In this document: positions 1 to 7,465 of the stretch, one piece after another
Layout: each line of letters starts with the position of its first letter
Position numbering within the stretch: the first letter of the stretch is position 1
Origin: Azolla pinnata
Taxonomy: Eukaryota > Streptophyta > Polypodiopsida > Salviniales > Salviniaceae
Reading direction: 5' to 3'
Length of the DNA: 20,929 nucleotides
NCBI GenBank assembly: GCA_037176905.1
Contig: JBBBWG010011302.1
Location: forward strand, 1 to 20,929
Program-made: the position numbers and the translations under genes
Notes under the pieces: model-generated
Databases searched by the model: none
The model's input: only the letters and a program-made list of their open reading frames with translations
Told to the model about the DNA's origin: nothing

Positions 1-438
1 CAAGGAAATATAGCTGGATTAATTAATAGTAGTCGAGGGAGAAACCATTACACAAATTGTGTGTTTATAGAATGTAGCAATAGTCATATTCTTGAGCAAA
101 TGACTCACGATGTGCCGATCTATATTTTAGTAGCTGCTATTAGATCGTTATGAGTTGAAGAAGAAATTCTAGTCAATTATCTTTGGCGTAGACACTTTTA
201 GTTGCCATCTAATGCCAATCTATTTTTTAGTTGATTTGTATGACACTTTTTATATAAATTTCAATCTTTTTATAACAATTCTATTTTGGTGTTTGTTTAT
301 TTTTATATTAAAATATAGATTTTTAGGGATATTGATATGGACTATCATCGTATAATCAACAGTTAAGCTAATTTTCCTTTGCCTAATGAGTATATGAATG
401 TACTCTGTAAACATGATTGAGATTCTTACGACAGTTGA
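1..438. other. AT-rich non-genic DNA, nothing recognised
   Basis: No reading frame here reads like a protein in either direction. The stretch lies directly upstream of the CACTA transposase fragment and may be decayed transposon sequence, but I see no terminal inverted repeat or domain motif to prove it. Confidence 0.5.
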
Positions 439-723
439 CGAAGACAACAACAAATGCATGACCTATCTGCAACATCTTGTCAAGAAGCTAACACGTGCAC
501 CTTAGAAGATGAGCACGACAATGGGATGGCGGAGTGGTTAGATGATTGGTTTAAGAACACATATCAACATGTTTTTAATCACGAATAGTTCCTTCGAGCA
601 GAGGCAACCAAAAAGCTTTATTCTGGTTGTTCTTTATCTCGATTAAGTTCAAGCCTGTTAATCTTGAACTTACAAAGTTGGTTTGGTTGGAGCAATGTTT
701 CACTTACAACCTTATTATCCTAA
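439..723 (+). mobile_element. CACTA (En/Spm-like) transposase fragment, decayed
   Basis: The + frame reading through the ATG at 454 gives an acidic stretch (EDEHDNGMAEWLDDWF) and then TKKLYSGCSLSRLSSSLLIL and NLQSWFGWSNVSLTTLLS at 610-720. This pattern (LY-GC, then S-L with a run of L, then WSN-S----LL) is what I recall of the region just before the catalytic part of TNP2-like CACTA transposases. A TAG at 586-588 and a TAA at 721-723 interrupt the frame, so this is a pseudogene piece of about 90 codons. No catalytic domain follows. The sequence turns into AT-rich DNA and then into the satellite array. About 85 bp downstream there is an acceptor-like tctcttctttttgcag (to 811), so the original gene may have had an intron here. 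The family call rests on motif memory, not on a search. Confidence 0.55.
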
Positions 724-811
724 GGATCTAAAATTTTAAAATTTAATATTTATAATGTGATTAATATAAATTATGCAATATCATTGACATTAATGCTCTC
801 TTCTTTTTGCA

Positions 812-3136
812 GTTCAAATGATCCTCATATGATATTGGATTTTAGAGTTCAAACACTTGAAGCCAAGCTGACGACGTAGGCTCTGATATGGAGAGAACAT
901 TTTGAATGTGAAGCTTAGCGTAAGAGAAACGAAGGAAAATGTAAGGGTTTGTAACATATGGGGAAGGGACAGAGAAGAGCGACCGCTTTTATAAAAAAGC
1001 TAATAACTTCCTCGTATAATATTGGATCTTAGAGTTCAAACACTTGAATACAAGCTAACAAGGTAGGCTATCATATGGATTGATAAAGTTTTAATATTAA
1101 AACTCAAGGCGAGAGGTAGGAAGAGAAAAGTAAAGTTTTGTTAGAGATGGGGAAGGGACGAAGGAGAGCTGTCTACACCAAAAACCTCATATCTTCCTCG
1201 TATGGTATCAGATTTTAAAGTTTAAACACTTAAATCAAATCTAATGACATATGCTATGCTAATGGATAGAAAAAATTTCGATTTTACAATTCAAGGAGAG
1301 AGAAACAAAGGAAAATGTAATGGTCTATCATAGAGGGGGAACAGAAAGAGAAGAGTGACCGCCTATATCAAAAAGCTCATAGCTTCCTTGTATGATATTG
1401 GATTTGAGAGTTCAAACACTGAAATCAAAGCTAATGATAAAAGCTATGATATGGCCAAAAAATTTTAATTTTGAAACTTAGGGCCAGAGAAACGAGGGAA
1501 AAAGTAAGGGTCTCTTAGAGATAGGAAAGGGACAGAGAAAAGTGACCACCTGCACCAAAAAGTTTATAGCTTCCTCATATGATATCGGATTTAAGAGTTA
1601 AAAAACTTGAATCAAAGTTAAAGATCTAGGCTATTATTTGGACACAAAAATTTTCAATGTTTAAACTCAGAGCGAGAGAAACGAAGGAAAATATAAGGGT
1701 CTGTTAGAGATGGGGAACGGACAAAGAAGAGTGACCACTTTTATAAAAAACCTCAGAGTTTCCTCATATGATATCGGATTTTAGAGTTCAAACACTTGAA
1801 TCAAATCTAACGAGATAGAATATCATATCGTTTGAGAAACTTTACTTTTTTAAACTTAGGGCAAGAGATAGGAAGGAAAAAGTAAAGGACTATTAGCTGA
1901 GATGGGAAAGGGATAGAGAAGAGTGACCGCCTGCACTAAAAAGCTCATAGCTTCCCCATATGATATCAGTTTTAGAGTTCAAATACTTGAATCAAAGCTA
2001 ACGATAAAGGCTCTAGTATGGAAAAAAAAATCAAATTTGAAACTTAGGGCGAGAGAAACGAACGGAAATGTAAAGGGCTATCACAGATGGCGAAGGGACA
2101 TAGAACAACGACCGTCTATGCTAGAAAGCTCATAGCTTCTTCGTATGATATCAAATTTTAGAGTTCAAACACTTGAATCAAAGATAACAAAATATCCTAT
2201 GATATGGACAGAAAAATTTTCAAATTTGAAACTCAAGGCGAGAGAAACAAAGGTACATGTAAAGATATGCCAGAAATGGGGAAGGGACAAAGGAGAGCAA
2301 TCGCTTACGGCGGCAAAAAGCTCATAGCTTCCTCGTATGATATCAGATTTTAGAGTTGAAACATTTGATTAAAAGCTAACGATATAGCCTATCACATGGA
2401 TCAAGAGAGTTTCCATTGTGAAACTCAAGGCGAGATATTGGAAGGAAAAAGTAAAGGTCGGTCAGAGATTGGGAAGGGACAGAGAAGAGCAACTGCCAAC
2501 ACCAAAAAGCTCATACCTTCCTCGTATTATATCGGATTCTAGAGACCAAATACTTGAATCGAAGCTAACGACGTATATTGTCATGTGAATCAAGAAAATT
2601 TCAAGTTTGAAACTCAAGGCGAGAGATAGGATGGAAAAGTAAAGGTTTGTCATAAATGGGGAAAGGACAAAGAAGAGCGATCGCCTGCACCAAAAGGCTC
2701 ATAACTTCCTTCTATAATATCGGATTTAAGAGTTCAAACACTTGAATCAAAGTTAACGACGTAGACTATGATATTGAATAAAAATTTTTAAATGTTAAAA
2801 CTAAAGGCGAGAGAAACGAGAGAAAATGTAAAGGTCTATCACAAATGGGGAAGGGACAAGGTAGAGTGACCGTCTTCATCAAAAAGCTCGTAACTTCCTT
2901 GGATGATGTCGGATTTTAGAGTTCAAACACTTGAATCGAAGCTAACGACGTAAGTTGTCATGTGGATCAAGAAAATTTCGAATTGGAAACTCAAGGTGAG
3001 AGAAATGAAGGAAAATGGAAAGGTCTGTCACAGATAGGGAAATGATAGAGAAGAGCGACCACCTGCCCTAAAAAGCTCATCGGATTTTAGAGTTCAAACA
3101 CTTGAATCAAAGCCAATGAAGTAGGCTATGATATGA
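812..3136 (+). repeat. Left satellite array, about 12.5 units of ~188 bp
   Basis: The anchor gttcaaacacttga, with variants, recurs at 847, 1034, 1220, 1410, 1597, 1786, 1977, 2163, 2355, 2544, 2732, 2921 and 3092. The spacing is 186-192 bp, except the last interval of 171 bp, which lost part of the segment before the anchor. Each unit runs roughly as follows: gctcatagcttcctcgtatg, then gatatcggattttagag, the anchor, an AT-rich variable centre, aaactcaaggcgagagaaac, then ggggaagggacagagaagag. Neighbouring copies differ at many sites, so the array is old and not freshly homogenised. The repeat stops abruptly near 3136, at the tatgatatg of the unit centre. Short open frames inside it are repeat artefacts. 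The same family forms the right array in the opposite orientation. Confidence 0.93.
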
Positions 3137-3857
3137 AAGCAATTCAATCCCTTGACACCTGATAGGAAGGAGAAGAGATGAATCCCTTATACAAAGGAGA
3201 AACCTCAATAGAAGATAAAGGGGATTCAACATTTATGCACGATAACAATATATAAATCCATAGAGGGCTTATACAGGCCGAGTATGTCATTTGATCTAAG
3301 AGAACAGTCTTTGATTGGAGTTTTTTGTATGTGAGTGGAGGATTGATGTGTTTCCAAAAAACAAGAGCTTTTATGAAAAAAGGCTCTAGAAGGTTGAAGG
3401 GTGTGTACGAGAAGTTCTCGAAGATTGTTGGTGAAATTGACATTGAGGGTTTAGTCAACCATCTTCTCTCCCTAGACTAAGGCCTCGATGGTCTCGCTCT
3501 TTTTACGCACCTAAATTTTTCGTGACATCGGACCGGAGGCCTCAATTCCATAGTGAGGTCATGTAAGTGCTTTCCATTGTATCGAGTATGAAGAAAATCT
3601 TCAGCATATCATATCTTCGAATGCCCGACAACCTTTTGTAGGCCTAATGACTATCCTCATAAAGGACATCTAGTTATCTAGAACTTTGAATTAACAAGGA
3701 TACGTGAAAATCGAGACATGTATGATCTCGACTCCTGAGACCATAAGATATTAACATTGTTAAATTTCATGTACACGATTGAAACGTAATAGAGGCAAGT
3801 GATTTCTCAATTTTATTAAAAGGAAATGTTATATGACATGTAGGATGTGATAAAGTG
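3137..3857. other. Intergenic, no recognised gene
   Basis: A minus-strand open stretch of about 104 codons lies at 3144-3458, but it shows no family motif and its composition is ordinary for non-coding AT-rich DNA. A short inverted repeat (cctca near 3540 and tgagg near 3563) is too small to mean much. Nothing else could be supported. Confidence 0.5.
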
Positions 3858-4020
3858 TCTAATATTAGGGTTTGTAAGAAAATCTAGGATTAGGTTTTTA
3901 AAAGATCTAGGTTTAGGGTTCTCTTCTTTCAAGTTTGGGATTAGGGCTTATGAGATATGAAACATAGGGGTTATGACATCTAGAATTATGGTTTATGAAA
4001 TCTGAAATTTGGTTTTTATT
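3858..4020. repeat. Degenerate ~24-bp minisatellite with TTAGGG-like cores
   Basis: About seven decayed units follow the pattern atctaggattaggtttttaa. Examples start near 3881 (atctaggattagg), 3905 (atctaggtttaggg) and 3979 (atctagaattatgg). The cores recall the plant telomere motif TTTAGGG, but the period of about 24 bp and the irregular spacers make this a minisatellite rather than an interstitial telomere tract. Confidence 0.6.
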
Positions 4021-4149
4021 AAAGATTATCATAGATCTTGAATTTTTTTGGGTTTTTGAGAGAGTTCTATGAGGCTAGGCTCATGAATGTCTCCAATCCC
4101 CCTTTGAATTTGAATATGAGGGCTATAGGTATCCCTTCCATGAAAGAAT

Positions 4150-4312
4150 AAGGAGTTGCATGAGTGAACATGGTGATACAAGAGAGAACAAAGAGTGAGT
4201 TGCATGTGGGAATGCCGAGTTACAAGAGAAAACAATGAGTTGCAATGCATGAGCAAGGAGTTATAACAGAGAACAATGATTTAATTACATGAGAGAACAA
4301 TGAATTGCAATA
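4150..4312. repeat. Degenerate 20-24-bp minisatellite
   Basis: About seven imperfect copies alternate between agttgcatgagagaacaatg-like and agttacaagagaaaacaatg-like units. The region is AG-rich on the + strand. No coding sense is evident. Confidence 0.6.
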
Positions 4313-5536
4313 TGAAGTTAACGAAAATTATATTTACATTGCGGATCAATCGTGTTGATACAAATCTATGCTAATATGGCCCTTGGCTTTTGTACAAAAA
4401 ATGGTAAAGATGGGGCCTATTATTTGTCTTTGTAGACAATAGACCATCACAATGGACCTTTGATAGACCACTTAAGTTAATGCGGAAGGGAAGAGAAAGT
4501 GTGGTGGTAGGTAGTTTCAACTAGATGTCATGTTAACTAAACCAAAGAAAAGACAGTTTTTTTCGGAATTTCATGCATTGCATTACTATTGCAATCAAGT
4601 CACCTTTAAGTTCTTCTAACTGGCCCCGATGTGAAAACCATATCCAGAACAAGTGTCCTTTCCTTTGTATACTTATTGACATTTGCTCTCCAAATCATCC
4701 ACATTGTTACCCCATATAGTAAATCTCACCACGTACCTATTTTTTTATATAACTCTGACTTGAAAAGGTTTGTAACGAGAGGCCCCCATGCGTGCTCAAT
4801 GCCTAGCTATCTCTAGAGCTCTCAAACAATGTTGCCATCATCGTCAGACATGCCCATGTGGCCGAGCCCCATGCTACTAATATGTCTCTTCCTAAATGTA
4901 CAAAGAGCTTGATAATGCATTTCCACAGCTCTTGAGCATATATATACATTTTCACAAAGAATGTTGTGGTATCTCCAATTCGCGACGACAATAACATCCA
5001 GACCCCCACTATAACACCTTTGTGTGCGATTTGCCATTGGAAGGAAACTATTTCTTGGGCATGTGACCCTTCCAGATTCTGCGCCAGTAGTCAGGGAGCT
5101 ACTTTGTTTCTATAGAATTAGTTCCGGAATAGGACTTCACATATAGGAATTCTTTTGTTTTCGCATAAATCGATATATTTATTAGTTTGATGCAACTTCG
5201 AAGCTCTCGAAAGTCTAGCACTTTGTACATCGGGGTAGGTACGTGGGTGGTTTAAGAGTTAGCAAGGTTATGAGGAATCATTAGCACATTAACTTGATGC
5301 ATATTCCTTCCACTATCTTAATATGTGCAACATATTTTTTATTGATGTACGAAGCATATATATGTGTATTATATTTGTCGTGATTCGGATATCATGTAAT
5401 GGACAGATGCGTTCTATTTATACAAGTGAGAGGTGAGGACCTTTGGATGTGAGAACATAATATTATAGAAGCCAATTGGCTCTTTACCACTAACAAACTA
5501 CTTTAAAATCTATTCTTGCATGATGGGTTAACAACA
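4313..5536. other. Intergenic; holds only a faint LINE-like remnant
   Basis: No host gene is visible. Short open frames occur on both strands, none longer than about 75 codons and none with a family signature other than the weak LINE-like stretch listed separately at 4803-5009. The DNA is AT-rich and lacks clear tandem repeats. Confidence 0.5.
4803..5009 (-). mobile_element. Possible LINE tail (RT zinc-binding-like) remnant
   Basis: The minus frame contains FFVKMYIYAQELWKCIIKLF. It resembles the HLF-C--A-ELW--I--LF pattern of the zinc-binding region that follows reverse transcriptase in plant L1-type LINEs. The diagnostic Cys/His residues are largely absent and the flanking frames are broken. 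This is a tentative call: the match is one short block, and no reverse-transcriptase core (YADD) is visible nearby. Confidence 0.2.
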
Positions 5537-5554
5537 TTCTGGAACATTCTGGAA
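5537..5554. promoter_or_regulatory. Perfect four-unit heat-shock element motif
   Basis: The sequence TTCtgGAAcaTTCtgGAA contains four alternating nGAAn pentamers with no mismatch, the binding pattern of trimeric heat-shock transcription factors. It arises from a perfect 10-bp tandem duplication (acattctgga twice). It lies about 1.9 kb upstream of the J-protein start codon, beyond the ~700-bp tetranucleotide repeat. Its use as a promoter element is therefore inferred, not shown. Confidence 0.45.
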
Positions 5555-6087
5555 AGCCGATGCTCACAAAACAAAGCTACGGAACGATCTTTAGGTGTCG
5601 ATGCAGGCGCTCCACGAATCATGTGTATATCCTTGCCAAACTCTCGATTTCTATGCGCAGAGAACCAATGCTGGTTATATGCCTTCTGTTGCGATTCGTC
5701 TCTTTGTTTATCTCCCCCACTCTCTTCATGCTTAGATTGATTCAGGCTTCCCATGCCATTGTAATCTGCGGTTGATGTACCCACTACAACCTACTCATCG
5801 TAAGGTCCGTTCACAGTATGCAGTTGGTGTGTCCGTGATAAGCATTGTCGTGTTCACATACGCTACAAAAGAGAGCAGCAGTGCCAGATATGGTGAATTG
5901 ATGAAGATCAAAGCTAGCATCATTGAGCAGAGACCACCTAGTCTATTGTTCCTTGTGCTTGACCAGGCTCCGGGGCATCAGCTGTGGATGATGCCGAAAC
6001 AGGACATGTCGGTGCAATCTGGAACCGGAAGCTTCAGGTTAATCAAAGACAGCCAAGCATCCTCCTGCGTTTTTCATTGTCGGCAAT
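5555..6087. other. Upstream intergenic DNA of mixed composition
   Basis: This stretch is less AT-rich than the DNA to its left and carries overlapping open frames on both strands: + 5772-6098 and - 5503-5784, of about 108 and 93 codons. Neither shows a recognisable domain. A decayed gene or distal promoter DNA of the J-protein gene are both possible. Confidence 0.4.
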
Positions 6088-6770
6088 CCTATGTATGAAT
6101 GTATGTTTGCATGTATGTATGCATGCTGTATGAATGTATGTCTGTGGATGTGTATGCATGTATGCGCGTGCTTGCATGCATGTGTGTGTATGTATGTAGT
6201 ATGTGCGTATGCATGTATGTATGTACGTGTGTGTGGATGTATGTGTGTGTGCATCTATGTATGCATGTGTGTATGTATGTATGCATGCATGTATGTGTGT
6301 ATGTATGTATGTATGTATGTGTGTGTATGTATGTACGTGTGTGTATGTATGCATGTGTGTATGTATGTATGTGTGTGTATGTGTGCATGTATGTATGTGT
6401 ATGTGTGTATGTATGTATGTGTGCGTGTGCATGTATGTATGTGTATGTGTGTATGCATGTATGTGTGCGGTGTGGATACATGTACATAATGAATGAAGGG
6501 TGAGGCATCATTGTGAACGTATGTATCTGATGCATCTGTGCATGTGTACGTATGTGTCTGATGCATCTGCGCATGTGTGCGTACGTACATATGTATACCC
6601 GTGCATGTGTATGGATGCATGCATCGGATGCATCTCATGCGTATGTATGTATGCGTGTGCATGTGCATGGCCGCGTATGTATGTATGCGCGTATGCGTGT
6701 CTGTGTACGTATGTACGTACGGACGTACGTATGTGTGTATGTATGTATGTATGTATGTATGGACATAAGC
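6088..6770. repeat. (ATGT)n/(GTAT)n tetranucleotide repeat tract
   Basis: Nearly 700 bp of tgtatgta-type repeats with scattered tgcatg and tgtgtg variants, interrupted around 6475-6530 by more complex sequence. Long open frames rich in Cys, Met, Tyr and Val on + or His and Thr on - are produced by the repeat and are not genes. Alternating purine-pyrimidine runs of this type can form Z-DNA or cruciforms. Confidence 0.95.
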
Positions 6771-6815
6771 TCAGAATTTCTTAATCAGGAAAAAATGGGA
6801 GCATCTCGAGGCCAT

Positions 6816-6948
6816 TCTTTTTCCTTCTTCTTCTTCTTCTTCGTCTTCTTCCTTCTTCTTCCTTCTCTTCTTCTTCTTCTTCTTCCTTCTTCTTCGTTTT
6901 CTTCTTCTTCTTCTTCTTCTTCTTCTTCCTTCTCTTCTTCTTCTGTCT
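6816..6948. repeat. (CTT)n polypyrimidine tract
   Basis: About 130 bp of ttcttcttc repeats with a few cctt and tcgt interruptions, with all pyrimidine on the + strand. It lies about 520 bp upstream of the J-protein start. CTT/GAA repeats are common around plant transcription starts and 5' leaders, so the transcript may begin in or just after this tract. Confidence 0.9.
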
Positions 6949-7082
6949 TGTTTCTCTGCGTGTCAGGGTTTTTCTGTGCGCAGTTGGGTTCCCTTCTGTG
7001 TCTTCTTCCCCTACCACGATTTCGCCCCCCCCCGCCCCTTTCCGTCCCTGCTTCTTCTTCCCCTTTCTTTTCTTCTTTCTCC

Positions 7083-7133
7083 ATGGAAGCTCCAGCCTCA
7101 AGCAGCTTCTCCGCCCTTTGTTTCCCCGCCTAA
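7083..7133 (+). promoter_or_regulatory. uORF of 16 codons in the J-protein leader
   Basis: ATG at 7083 in a strong context (tccATGG) opens a 16-residue frame (MEAPASSSFSALCFPA) ending in TAA at 7131-7133, about 330 nt upstream of the main start. Whether it is transcribed depends on the unmapped transcription start. Further upstream ATGs lie at 7282 (ATG TTT TAG), 7331 (ATG TCT CCA TGA) and 7339. Confidence 0.35.
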
Positions 7134-7150
7134 TCCTCGATTCGAACGGC

Positions 7151-7183
7151 CTTCTTCTTCTTCTTCTTCTTCTTCTTCTTCTT
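7151..7183. repeat. (CTT)11 microsatellite
   Basis: Eleven perfect CTT units in the GC-rich leader or promoter of the J-protein gene. Such perfect runs are expected to be length-polymorphic. Confidence 0.95.
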
Positions 7184-7286
7184 GGGTTCCCTTCAGATCC
7201 CTCCTCCTTCCAGCGTTTCTTCCTCCCCCCGGCCCCTTTTCCTGCGGCATCACGCCCGCATCCCGCTTCTTCGCTGTCGAGATGTT

Positions 7287-7295
7287 TTAGGGTTT
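7287..7295 (+). promoter_or_regulatory. Telo-box (ttagggttt) in leader
   Basis: The nonamer ttagggttt is the reverse complement of AAACCCTAA. In plants this motif is frequent near transcription starts of growth- and translation-related genes and is bound by telobox-binding (TRB-type) factors. It sits 170 nt upstream of the J-protein ATG. A role here is inferred from motif and position only. Confidence 0.4.
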
Positions 7296-7400
7296 CCGGG
7301 CTCCGCAGCCACTTCTCTCGGTGGACGACGATGTCTCCATGAAAATCCTGCTCTGTGCCTTCTTCCCTCGCAGAAAGAAAAGGAAAGAGAAGCAGAGAAA

Positions 7401-7420
7401 GGGGGGGGGGGAAGGGAGGG
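7401..7420 (+). promoter_or_regulatory. G-quadruplex motif in the J-protein 5' leader
   Basis: A run of eleven G (7401-7411), then aa, GGG, a, GGG gives at least four G-triplets with very short loops on the coding strand. It lies 45 nt upstream of the start codon and would be in the mRNA if the leader is unspliced. RNA quadruplexes in this position can slow scanning. A matching C-rich run (C9 then C4) at 7025-7038 gives a G-rich motif on the opposite strand. Confidence 0.6.
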
Positions 7421-7465
7421 CAAAGAAACACAGGCTGAGCCGAGATTCACAGCGGGCAAGGTGCC

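Noticed and set aside
3858-4020. Interstitial telomere repeat
   Set aside because: TTAGGG-like cores recur, but at about 24-bp spacing with variable spacers rather than as contiguous TTTAGGG units.
5503-6098. Overlapping open frames suggesting a small gene upstream of the repeats
   Set aside because: Both strands are open, no domain or homology pattern is recognisable, and no splice partners were found.
6039-6784. Long open frames on both strands, rich in Cys/Met/Tyr/Val or His/Thr
   Set aside because: They are produced by the tetranucleotide repeat, which lacks stops in several frames at once. No conserved protein sense.
6781-7431. Minus-strand frame rich in Lys/Arg/Glu
   Set aside because: It is the reverse reading of the (CTT)n tract and the C-rich leader.
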